NCBI GenBank assembly: GCA_021845945.1
Contig: JAJZRD010000152.1
Coordinates: 1 to 8,979, forward strand
Direction: 5' to 3'
Source: Chloroflexota bacterium
GTDB taxonomy: Bacteria > Chloroflexota > UBA6077
Length of the DNA: 8,979 nt
Positions 1 through 6,065 of the stretch are shown piece by piece. The position numbers and the translations under genes were made by a program. The stretch's first letter is position 1, and every line of letters starts with the position of its first letter. The notes below the pieces were generated by a model. That model was not told the origin of the DNA and made no database searches. It saw nothing but the letters and a program-made list of their open reading frames with translations.

Positions 1-19
1 GATAGTGAAGGCCCTGTAG
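1..19 (+). other. possible C-terminal tail of an upstream gene
   Basis: Reading from base 2 gives five sense codons (IVKAL) and then a TAG at 17-19. A hairpin-capable inverted repeat starts five bases later, as expected just downstream of a gene end. Five codons cannot prove coding, and the frame starting at base 1 also stays open to a TAA at 220-222 with a Pro/Gly-rich low-complexity product. This is a weak call that needs the sequence to the left. Confidence 0.22.
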
Positions 20-221
20 CCCCTCCGCCGCCGTCCCGCGCCCGAGGGGAACCCCGCGGCGGAAGAAGCCTCGATCCCCCTGCCGCCCTCCCCGACGGCG
101 TCGGCCCCGGTAATCCACCCCCCCCCTCGTCGCCAGGGCCGGCCATCCACGGATTGGGGACGGCATCCGTGCAGGGGTTGCTCGATTCCAGAATGCCGCG
201 CGATCTCGAGGCAGAGCTGTA
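20..221. other. GC-rich intergenic region with one hairpin
   Basis: No convincing gene is seen here. An 8-bp perfect inverted repeat pairs 24-31 with 56-63 (TCCGCCGC/GCGGCGGA), and a GGGGAACCCC palindrome lies in its loop at 46-55. No T-run follows, so an intrinsic terminator for an upstream gene is possible but not shown. The frame open from base 1 to 222 has a low-complexity translation without recognisable motifs, and I treat it as chance openness in GC-rich DNA. Confidence 0.4.
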
Positions 222-247
222 AAGACAGTTGACAAGACAGCTGTCCT
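222..247 (+). promoter_or_regulatory. tandem NiaR-type operator
   Basis: Two related 14-bp boxes repeat with a 12-bp period: AAGACAGTTGACAA at 222-235 and AAGACAGCTGTCCT at 234-247. The second matches the perfect palindrome AAGACAGCTGTCTT at 13 of 14 positions and holds a perfect 10-bp palindrome, GACAGCTGTC, at 236-245. Known NiaR operators are palindromes of the ACAg-nTGT type, so the match fits the regulator encoded directly downstream. The boxes cover the -35 element and spacer of the likely niaR promoter, so a bound repressor would block RNA polymerase. Autoregulation by niacin-bound NiaR is inferred. Confidence 0.72.
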
Positions 248-258
248 GGTAGTAGCCT
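229..258 (+). promoter_or_regulatory. probable niaR-niaP promoter
   Basis: A perfect -35 hexamer TTGACA at 229-234 is followed after 18 bp by TAGCCT at 253-258. This -10 is weak but keeps the important T1, A2 and T6. Transcription would start near 265 and leave a short leader of about 36 nt before the chosen niaR start at 301. The promoter lies inside the proposed NiaR operator. The -10 assignment is the uncertain part. Confidence 0.5.
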
Positions 259-288
259 TTGGCGCAGTTCGCGACGCTGCGCCCTACT

Positions 289-294
289 GGAGGT
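289..294 (+). promoter_or_regulatory. ribosome binding site deciding the niaR start
   Basis: GGAGGT at 289-294 is followed by six bases and then a TTG codon at 301. The earlier in-frame TTG at 259 overlaps the proposed -10 and has no Shine-Dalgarno sequence. The start at 301 is therefore preferred. Confidence 0.75.
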
Positions 295-300
295 CCCCTT

Positions 301-816
301 TTGAGCGACGAGAGACGGCGGCGGCTGGTGGACATGCTGTCCAACTCCCCCAAGCCCCTGTCGGGCACCGAGCTGGGTCAGCGGCTGGGCGCCACCAGGC
401 AGACGGTGGCCCAGGACGTGGCCCTGCTGCGGGCCGGCGGCCACCCCATCGTGGGCGCCGCTCGCGGCTACCTGCTGGCTACGGCCCTTGGCCCCGGCAG
501 CCACCGGGCCATCCTCGCGGTGCGCCACCGGCCCGACCAGACGGAGGAGGAACTCTCCCTCCTGCTGGACCTCGGCATCAGGATCGTGGACGTCACCGTG
601 GACCACCCGGTCTACGGCGAGATCCGAGGCATGCTGATGCTGGACTCCCGGGAGGATCTGCGGGAGTGGCTGGCGGGGATGCGGGAGAAGCGGGCCCGGC
701 TCCTTTCCGAGCTGACCGAAGGTATCCATCTCCACACGGTGGAGGCGCCACGGCTCGAGCTGCTGGAGCGGGCCAAGTCCGCGCTGCGCCAGCGGGGCTT
801 CCTCTTCGAGGACTGA
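301..816 (+). CDS. niaR: niacin-responsive transcriptional repressor NiaR (HTH + 3H domain)
   Basis: NiaR (YrxA family) represses niacin uptake and NAD-synthesis genes when it binds nicotinic acid. The 171-residue product has the usual family length. Residues 5-60 form a winged helix-turn-helix (HTH_11 type, with LGATRQTVAQDVALLR as the recognition part and GYLL as the wing end). The rest is a 3H ligand-binding domain with its three landmark histidine motifs: VRH at 76, DHPVYGEI with H102, and GIHLHTVEAP with H143 and H145. H76, E84, H143 and H145 match in spacing the metal-binding residues of the Thermotoga maritima NiaR structure, from memory. The start is the TTG behind GGAGGT; an upstream in-frame TTG at 259 would add 14 residues. 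niaP follows after 105 nt on the same strand, which supports a niacin-uptake operon. It is probably autoregulated through the operator at 222-247. Confidence 0.93.
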   Translation: MSDERRRRLVDMLSNSPKPLSGTELGQRLGATRQTVAQDVALLRAGGHPIVGAARGYLLATALGPGSHRAILAVRHRPDQTEEELSLLLDLGIRIVDVTVDHPVYGEIRGMLMLDSREDLREWLAGMREKRARLLSELTEGIHLHTVEAPRLELLERAKSALRQRGFLFED

Positions 817-906
817 CATCCGGCCTCGTTTCGCTAATCCTTACCACGGCTGCGACTACCTTGCGAGGTTGAGCCCACCCGTATGGGGTGCGGCTATTTG
901 CCCTTG

Positions 907-913
907 AAGGAGG
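907..913 (+). promoter_or_regulatory. ribosome binding site deciding the niaP start
   Basis: AAGGAGG at 907-913 lies eight bases before a TTG codon at 922. An ATG at 883 is in frame 13 codons upstream but has no comparable site, and it would place this Shine-Dalgarno sequence inside the gene. TTG at 922 is preferred. Confidence 0.72.
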
Positions 914-921
914 CTGTTCCT

Positions 922-2295
922 TTGATAACAGAGCGCGAGACCCAAGAGCCCGCGGTGGACCCCACCCTTCGGCTCGACAAGCTGCCCCTCGGCCGCTTCC
1001 ACTGGCGGCTGCTGGGGGTCAGCGGCATCGGCTGGATGTTCGACTCCATGGACGTGGGCATCATCTCCTTCGTCGTCGCCACCCTGGCCAAGGAGTGGAA
1101 GCTGGCCCCCGACCAGGTGGCCTGGATGCTCAGCATCGGCCTGTTGGGGATGCTGGTGGGCGCCGCGACGTCCGGCACCCTGGCCGACCGCTTCGGCCGC
1201 AAGACCGTCTTCCAGACCACCCTGCTGATCTTCAGCTTCGCCACCGGCTTCTGCGCGATCGCCTGGAGCTACCTCTCCCTGGTGGCCGCCCGATTCCTGG
1301 TGGGCTTCGGTTTGGGTGGGGAGCTTCCCATCGCCAGCACCCTGGTCAGCGAGTTCTCTCCGGCCAGGTGGCGGGGCCGGCTGATGGTGCTGCTGGAGAG
1401 CTTCTGGGCCTACGGCTGGGTCCTGGCCGCCCTCATCGCCTTCTTCCTGATACCCCAGTACGGCTGGCGCGCCGCCTTCCTGGTGGGGGCCCTGCCGGCT
1501 TTCTACGTCTTCGTGCTCCGGCGATCCCTGCCCGAGTCGCCCCGCTTCCTGCTGAGCCAGGGCCGGGTGGCCGAGGCGGAGCAGGTGATCGCAAGCGTGG
1601 AGAAGGCCTCCGGCGTGGCCCCGGTTGAAGCTGTGCGGTTGGCCCGGGCGGACCGGAAGGAGCAGCCGGCCAGGAGTGCCCTCAGCCGCTTCGCGGAGCT
1701 GTGGTCGCTGCCCTACCGTCGCCGTACGGTGATGCTGTGGGTCCTCTGGTTCACCATCGTCTACTCCTACTACGGCATCTTCACCTGGATGCCGACCCTG
1801 CTGTCCGAGGCGGGGCGGGACCTGACCAAGTCCTTCGGCTATGTCCTGATCATCACCCTGGCCCAGATCCCGGGCTACTTCAGCGCCGCCTACCTGGTGG
1901 AGAAGCTGGGAAGGAAGTGGACCCTCGCCTCCTACCTGTTCCTCACCGCCGTCGGCGCCTTCTTCTTCAGGAACGCGGGGACCGAGTCGATGGTGCTGTT
2001 CTGGGGCTGCTTCCTCTCCTTCTTCAACCTGGGGGCCTGGGGCGTGGTCTACACCTACACCCCGGAGATGTACCCCACCCGGGTCAGGGGCACCGGCACC
2101 GGATGGGCCGCGGCCTGCGGTCGCTCCGGCGGCGTGGTGGCACCCCTGGTAGTGGGCCAGATGCTGGGGAGCTGGGGGGTAGGCTACGAGACGATCTTCC
2201 TGATGTTCTCGGCGGTGCTGCTGGTGGGGGCCATCAACGTGGCGCTGCTGGGTGAGGAAACCAAAGGGAAGACCCTGGAGCAGATCGCCAGGTAG
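922..2295 (+). CDS. niaP: MFS niacin (nicotinate) transporter NiaP
   Basis: An integral inner-membrane carrier of the major facilitator superfamily that imports nicotinate for NAD salvage. The 457-residue product (TTG start) shows about 12 hydrophobic segments. The first is preceded by GRFHWRLLGVSGIGWMFDSMD, and the loop 2-3 signature LADRFGRK falls at residues 88-94. Other landmarks are GLGGELPIASTLVSE (130-144), RGR...LLESFWA (151-163), LPESPRF before the central loop (203-209), YSYYGIFTWMP (281-291), TLAQIPGYFSAAYL..K.GRKW (312-333), LSFFNLGAWGVVYTYTPEMYPT (365-386) and a GEETKGKTLEQ tail. These follow Bacillus subtilis NiaP (YceI) closely, as far as I recall that sequence. The niaR neighbour and the shared operator support the assignment. 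A different organic-acid substrate is possible but less likely. The 105-nt gap to niaR shows no clear second operator, so transcription probably reads through from the niaR promoter. Confidence 0.9.
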   Translation: MITERETQEPAVDPTLRLDKLPLGRFHWRLLGVSGIGWMFDSMDVGIISFVVATLAKEWKLAPDQVAWMLSIGLLGMLVGAATSGTLADRFGRKTVFQTTLLIFSFATGFCAIAWSYLSLVAARFLVGFGLGGELPIASTLVSEFSPARWRGRLMVLLESFWAYGWVLAALIAFFLIPQYGWRAAFLVGALPAFYVFVLRRSLPESPRFLLSQGRVAEAEQVIASVEKASGVAPVEAVRLARADRKEQPARSALSRFAELWSLPYRRRTVMLWVLWFTIVYSYYGIFTWMPTLLSEAGRDLTKSFGYVLIITLAQIPGYFSAAYLVEKLGRKWTLASYLFLTAVGAFFFRNAGTESMVLFWGCFLSFFNLGAWGVVYTYTPEMYPTRVRGTGTGWAAACGRSGGVVAPLVVGQMLGSWGVGYETIFLMFSAVLLVGAINVALLGEETKGKTLEQIAR

Positions 2296-2302
2296 AGTAG
2301 CG

Positions 2303-2422
2303 CCTCTCCCTCTGGGAGACTTGACGGTAGCGAGCGTGCCGTCAAGGCCCAAAGGGCGGGTGAGGGCTGGTTCGACGCTTCAGAGCAAGCCCTCACCCCG
2401 ACCCTCTCCCAAGGGGAGAGGG
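2303..2422. repeat. composite inverted-repeat element between convergent genes
   Basis: Several perfect inverted repeats are nested here. CCTCTCCC at 2303-2310 pairs with GGGAGAGG at 2414-2421. CTTGACGG at 2320-2327 pairs with 2339-2346. GGGTGAGGGCT at 2358-2368 pairs with AGCCCTCACCC at 2388-2398. CCCTCTCCC at 2402-2410 pairs with GGGAGAGGG at 2414-2422. The whole can fold as a multi-branched cruciform. The motif CCCTCACCCCGACCCTCTCCC with a mirrored GGGGAGAGGG resembles a dispersed intergenic palindrome family seen in many GC-rich bacterial genomes (from memory). It fills the space between niaP and the convergent acyl-CoA synthetase gene. Confidence 0.72.
2402..2422. terminator. likely bidirectional terminator hairpin
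   Basis: A 9-bp perfect stem with the 3-nt loop AAG (2402-2410 with 2414-2422) lies between the stop of niaP at 2295 and the stop of the minus-strand synthetase at 2428. No clear T-run follows on either strand, so the role rests on position and stem strength. It is part of the larger repeat at 2303-2422. Confidence 0.45.
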
Positions 2423-2427
2423 AATCC

Positions 2428-4437
2428 CTACTGCCTCGGCGCGATGCCCTTGGCCGCCGCCACCCACTCCCGGACCGTGTGGTACATGGGGACCCCCCGC
2501 CCCTGAATGGTCTGGGAGATCCCGTCGGTGTAGGGGCCGCCCATGGAGCCGCAGAGGATCGGCTTGTCGTACTGCTCCGAGGCCTTCGCCAGCACCTCCA
2601 CGATCCGCTCGTCCAGCGCCGTGTCCTGGAAGACGAACCAGGGCATCACGATGTCCACGTTGGGGTCCTCCATCAGGGCCTCGATCCCCACCTCGTAGTC
2701 GGCGCTGTTGGCCGAGCCGGTCACGTCCACCGGGTTCTGTGCCAGGTAGAAGGGAGGATAGACCTCTTTCAACCGCGACACGGTCTCGGGGGTCAGCGGC
2801 GGCATGGTCAGGTGGGTCCCCTCCATCAGGTCCATGGCCTGGACCATGGTCCCCGCGCCGTTGCTGATCATGGCCAGCCGACTGCCCCGGGCTCGAGGCT
2901 GCATGGCGAGTGCCCGGGCCACCGCCGCCAGCTCCTCGCAGCTATCGACGGGTATGATTCCGGCCTGCTGGAATGCCCCCGCGGCGACCCCGTAGCTGCC
3001 GCCAAAGAAGCCGGTGTGGGACATTGAGGCCCGTGCGGCCCGCTGGGAGCGGCCCGACTTGAACACCACGATGGGCTTCCTGGGCGCCACCCGCCGGGCC
3101 GCCGCCAGGAACTTCTGCCCCTCCGCCAACCCCTCCACGTAGCAGGCGATCACCCGAGTGCTGGGATCCTCGGCCAGATAGCTGATGAGATCGGCCTCGT
3201 CCACGTCGATCCGGTTGCCATAGCTGACGAACTTGCAGACCCCCACGTCAGCCAGCGACTCCGCCACGGCGGCGCCGACGGTCCCAGACTGGGTGAGGAT
3301 GGCGATGGGACCATTCTTCGGCCGCACCATTCGCTCGTGGACCTGGAAGAGGGTGTCCAGCTTGGTCTCGCTGTCGTACACCCCGATGCAGTTGCACCCC
3401 ACGATCCGCACGTCGCTCTCGCGAGCCACCCGTTTGATGGTGGCTTCCAGCTCCAGGCTCTCCCCGCCCAGCTCCTTGCCCCCGCCGGAGTGGATGACCA
3501 CGTTGTGGATGCCCTTGGCGGCGCACTCTCGGAGGATGTCCGGCACCACGGAGAGGGCGACGGTCACCGCCACCAGATCCACCGGCTCGGGGATGGCCGA
3601 GAGGTTGGGGTAGCATTTCTGCCCCATGATCTCCGTCTTGGTGGGGTTCACCGGGTACACCCTGCCCCGGTACTCGTGGTTGACCAGGCTGTCCAGGACG
3701 GAGTTGCCCACCTTCCCCCAGGTAGACGAGGCCCCCACCACGGCCACCGACCGGGCGGAGAAGAAGCCCTCCAGGTGGGAGCTGTTGGGCTGGGCGACGG
3801 GCACCACCCTGTCTTCCGGCTGGAGCAGGACCTTGGCGTCCAGCACCCGGTGCTGGTCACCCCACACCACGATGGGGTTCAGATCCACCGACTCCAGCCG
3901 GTCGCCCAGATCCATCCCCATCCGGCTGGCCTTCATCAGCAGATCCACCAGCATCTCCTCGGAGACCGGCGGCTGCCCGCGGTAGCCCTCCAGCAGCGGG
4001 CGCCCCTCGATCTCCCGGATCATGGCCCGGGCGTCCACCGCCGAGACGGGCAGCGTCCGGAAGCTGACGTCGTGGAGCAGCTCGGTGAAGACGCCGCCCA
4101 GGCCGAACATCAGCACGGGGCCAAACTGCTGGTCGCGGGTCAGGCCCAGGATGACCTCCACCCCCTCCCGGACCATCTCCTCGACGCTGACCCCCTCGAC
4201 GCGGGCATCGGGCGCCTTCCGCCGAACGTTCTCCGTGATGCGGGCGAAGGCGGCCTTCACCTCCTGCTCCGAACCGCAGCCCAACTCGACGCCCCCCACG
4301 TCGGTCTTGTGGAGGATGTCGGGGGAAACGACCTTGAGGGCCACCGGGAAGCCGAGCCTCGCCGCCAGGCCGGCCGCTTCATCAGCCTCGGTAGCGATCC
4401 CACTGCGGGGGGCGATGAACCCGTACTTCCGGCACAT
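2428..4437 (-). CDS. fused ADP(NDP)-forming acyl-CoA synthetase, beta-alpha order
   Basis: A soluble enzyme that interconverts an acyl-CoA, ADP and phosphate with a free acid, ATP and CoA through phosphohistidine intermediates. With the start at 4437 it has 669 residues. Residues 1-205 are an ATP-grasp_5 domain: LKVVSPDILHKTDVGGV holds the beta-side histidine H43, and FGLGGVFTELL and SVDLNPIVV are family motifs. Residues 225-345 are a CoA-binding Rossmann domain (SVAVVGAS..WGKVGN). Then come succinyl-CoA-ligase-like domains with TQSGTVGAA (382-390) and the catalytic SMSHTGFFGG, with H474. Both phospho-carrier histidines are present, so it should be active. The ATP-grasp half comes first, the reverse of the more common alpha-beta fusion. 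The ATG at 4437 follows GGAGGAG (plus-strand 4444-4450) by six bases. In-frame ATG at 4452 and TTG at 4455 would add five or six residues but lack a site. It is the last gene of the minus-strand set, 205 nt after the gamma-carbonic-anhydrase gene. The acid (acetate, branched-chain or other) cannot be told. Confidence 0.9.
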   Translation of the reverse strand: MCRKYGFIAPRSGIATEADEAAGLAARLGFPVALKVVSPDILHKTDVGGVELGCGSEQEVKAAFARITENVRRKAPDARVEGVSVEEMVREGVEVILGLTRDQQFGPVLMFGLGGVFTELLHDVSFRTLPVSAVDARAMIREIEGRPLLEGYRGQPPVSEEMLVDLLMKASRMGMDLGDRLESVDLNPIVVWGDQHRVLDAKVLLQPEDRVVPVAQPNSSHLEGFFSARSVAVVGASSTWGKVGNSVLDSLVNHEYRGRVYPVNPTKTEIMGQKCYPNLSAIPEPVDLVAVTVALSVVPDILRECAAKGIHNVVIHSGGGKELGGESLELEATIKRVARESDVRIVGCNCIGVYDSETKLDTLFQVHERMVRPKNGPIAILTQSGTVGAAVAESLADVGVCKFVSYGNRIDVDEADLISYLAEDPSTRVIACYVEGLAEGQKFLAAARRVAPRKPIVVFKSGRSQRAARASMSHTGFFGGSYGVAAGAFQQAGIIPVDSCEELAAVARALAMQPRARGSRLAMISNGAGTMVQAMDLMEGTHLTMPPLTPETVSRLKEVYPPFYLAQNPVDVTGSANSADYEVGIEALMEDPNVDIVMPWFVFQDTALDERIVEVLAKASEQYDKPILCGSMGGPYTDGISQTIQGRGVPMYHTVREWVAAAKGIAPRQ

Positions 4438-4459
4438 TCGAAGCTCCTCCATCAATGCT

Positions 4460-4535
4460 GTAGGGCGGGGTCTTATGCCCCGCCGCCCGGTGTCACATGT
4501 GCGGCCAGCGGCGGGGGATAAAACCCCTGCCCTAC
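4460..4535. repeat. 76-bp palindromic intergenic element (unit A)
   Basis: Terminal inverted repeats of about 28 bp run from GTAGGGC at 4460-4466 inward and from 4508 to GCCCTAC at 4529-4535. The two arms agree at 26 of 28 positions with one gapped base. The left arm is itself a hairpin: GGCGGGG, 7-nt loop, CCCCGCC. The whole would fold into a long stem in RNA or DNA. There is no coding content. The size and tidy ends suggest a small non-autonomous dispersed element. It lies just upstream of the fused acyl-CoA synthetase start, inside the probable operon. Confidence 0.65.
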
Positions 4536-4569
4536 TTCAGGAACGGCGCACTAAGTCGGTTAGCGGGGT

Positions 4570-4645
4570 CGACCGGCCGGTCGCTCCTGCAGCCATTCCC
4601 AGTGCCCTGCCGCCGGCAGCCTTCGCCGGCAGGAGCCCGCCCCTA
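4570..4645. repeat. second palindromic cluster (unit B)
   Basis: It begins with the perfect 14-bp palindrome CGACCGGCCGGTCG at 4570-4583. GCTCCTGC at 4583-4590 pairs with GCAGGAGC at 4629-4636, and CCTGCCG at 4606-4612 pairs with CGGCAGG at 4627-4633 inside that stem. The right end reads, on the minus strand, GTAGGGGCGGGC, nearly the GTAGGGCGGGG end of unit A, so the two units look related. That end overlaps the TAG stop of the gamma-carbonic-anhydrase gene at 4643-4645. Confidence 0.55.
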
Positions 4646-5149
4646 CGGCTTGTGCTCTCGGGCCAGGGTCACGTAGTGTTGGGTGGTGTGGGCCATGCGG
4701 GCCACGTCCTCCTCCGTCAACTCCCTCACGACCTTGCCGGGCACCCCCAGCACCAGGCTGCGGGGCGGGATCGCCCTGTTCTCGCCCACCACCGCGCCGG
4801 CCCCCACCATACTACCAGCGCCGATCACCGCGCCGGTGAGCACCACCGCGTGGATGGCTATGAGCGACCCGCCGCCCACGGTGCAGCCGTGGATAACCGC
4901 GTTATGGCCGACGGATACACCGTCGCCGATTACCGTCGGCGCCCCAGGGGCCACGTGGATCGTGCTGTTGTCCTGGATGTTGCAGTCCCGGCCGATGGTG
5001 ATGGGGGCGATGTCGCCCCGGACCACCGTGTTGTACCAGATGCTGCTGCCGGGTCCGATGGTGACGTCGCCGATCACCAGGGCTCCCTCGGCGATGAAGA
5101 CGTCCTCGGCCACCTTCGGCATTATGCCCTTATAGGCGATCAATGGCAC
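4643..5149 (-). CDS. gamma-carbonic anhydrase family / PaaY-like hexapeptide-repeat protein
   Basis: A cytosolic left-handed beta-helix protein of 168 residues, the normal length for the CamH/YrdA/PaaY group. Hexapeptide repeats (V-I-G-D-V-T and similar) run from about residue 20 to 135, followed by a C-terminal helix. The metal site is complete: H65 in IQDNSTIH, and H82 and H87 in VGHNAVIHGC. R44 and D46 (VVRGD) and Q59/D60 are also kept; they match the active-site Arg, Asp and Gln of the Methanosarcina Cam enzyme. The extra acidic proton-shuttle loop of Cam is missing, as usual in CamH-type proteins. Carbonic anhydrase activity is possible, but PaaY relatives act as CoA thioesterases. The position between two acyl-CoA synthetase systems makes that a real alternative. 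GTG at 5149 follows GGAGGT (plus-strand 5158-5163) by eight bases. It sits 32 nt downstream of the alpha-subunit gene, so it is likely co-transcribed. LIAIHAVVL at 96-104 replaces the usual LIGMGAVVL, an oddity of unknown effect. Confidence 0.9.
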   Translation of the reverse strand: MPLIAYKGIMPKVAEDVFIAEGALVIGDVTIGPGSSIWYNTVVRGDIAPITIGRDCNIQDNSTIHVAPGAPTVIGDGVSVGHNAVIHGCTVGGGSLIAIHAVVLTGAVIGAGSMVGAGAVVGENRAIPPRSLVLGVPGKVVRELTEEDVARMAHTTQHYVTLAREHKP

Positions 5150-5181
5150 CTGCGATAACCTCCGTGGTTCAGGCAGTTCGG

Positions 5182-6051
5182 TTATCTTCCCAGCGCCTCG
5201 GCCGTGAGGCGGACGATGTCGTTCAGGGTGTCGGCCATCTTCACCCCCGCGGCTTCCAGCGCCTTCACCTTGTCCGCCGCCACCCCGCTCCCCTCGGAGG
5301 AGATCGCCCCGGCGTGGCCCATCCGCTTCTCCGCGGGCGCCGTCTTGCCGCTGATGAAGGCGATCACCGGCTTGGTCATCTCGGCGATGAACCGGGTGGC
5401 GTGCTCCTCCTGGTTGCCGCCCAACTCGCCGATCATCACCACCGCCCTGGTCTCGGGGTCCTCCTCGAACAGCTTCAGGTACTCCACGAAGTTGGTCCCG
5501 ATGACCGGGTCGCCCCCGATCCCCACGCAGCTGGTCTGCCCTATCCCGGCCTCGACCATCAGCTTGGTCACCTCGAAGCAGAGGGTGCCGCTGCGGGAGG
5601 CCACGCCCACCACACCGGGCATGGCACAGGTGGGGGGGTACATCCCGAGACTGGTCTGGCCGGGGGTGATGATCCCGGGGCAGTTGGGGCCGATGACCCA
5701 GCTACCCCGCTCCTTGGCCAGGGCCCGGACCTTCATGGCGTCGTGCACCGGCACCCCCTCGGTGATCACCACCACCAGGGGGATGTCGCTCTCGATCGCC
5801 TCCACCGCCGCGTCCAGGGTGTAGGGGGCGGGGACGTAGATGACCGAGGCGTCGAAGGGATGCTCCGTCCTGGCCTCGGCGATGGTGTCGTATATAGGGA
5901 CTCCCAGCACCTCCTGGCCGCCCTTCCCCGGCGTGACTCCGGCAACGATCTTGGTGCCGTAGTCCAGCATCAGCTTGGTCTGGATCTGTCCAAAGCGCCC
6001 GGTGGCCCCCTGAACCAGGACCCGAGTGCTCGCATCGACGAGAATAGACAT
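5182..6051 (-). CDS. sucD: succinyl-CoA synthetase-type alpha subunit (NDP-forming)
   Basis: This subunit carries the phosphohistidine and binds CoA in an alpha-beta acyl-CoA ligase. At 289 residues it has the standard length. Residues 8-125 form the CoA-binding Rossmann domain ([44 protein letters not shown]). SRSGTLCFE follows at 152-160, then [12 protein letters not shown] at 177-188, IGELGG with E209, and the active-site loop KRMGHAGAI with H246, the same number as in Escherichia coli SucD. All catalytic features are intact. The ATG follows GGAGG (plus-strand 6057-6061) by five bases. It starts 14 nt after the beta-subunit stop, so the pair is translationally close and surely one unit. 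Malate-CoA ligase alpha (MtkB) is similar at this level, so the acid substrate is not settled; the beta partner is unusual. Confidence 0.92.
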   Translation of the reverse strand: MSILVDASTRVLVQGATGRFGQIQTKLMLDYGTKIVAGVTPGKGGQEVLGVPIYDTIAEARTEHPFDASVIYVPAPYTLDAAVEAIESDIPLVVVITEGVPVHDAMKVRALAKERGSWVIGPNCPGIITPGQTSLGMYPPTCAMPGVVGVASRSGTLCFEVTKLMVEAGIGQTSCVGIGGDPVIGTNFVEYLKLFEEDPETRAVVMIGELGGNQEEHATRFIAEMTKPVIAFISGKTAPAEKRMGHAGAISSEGSGVAADKVKALEAAGVKMADTLNDIVRLTAEALGR

Positions 6052-6065
6052 GCAGGCCTCCAGTA

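Noticed and set aside
259..300. Upstream TTG start of niaR at 259
   Set aside because: It has no Shine-Dalgarno site and overlaps the likely -10, while TTG 301 has GGAGGT at ideal spacing and gives the family length.
856..2352. A 498-codon open frame on the minus strand opposite niaP
   Set aside because: The translation is His/Gln/Gly/Pro-rich without motifs, and it mirrors a well-identified transporter. It is a shadow frame of GC-rich coding DNA.
3337..4521. A 394-codon plus-strand frame opposite the fused acyl-CoA synthetase
   Set aside because: Low-complexity His/Asp/Gly/Val composition and no motifs; it also runs into the palindromic repeats. It is the antisense of a confidently identified enzyme.
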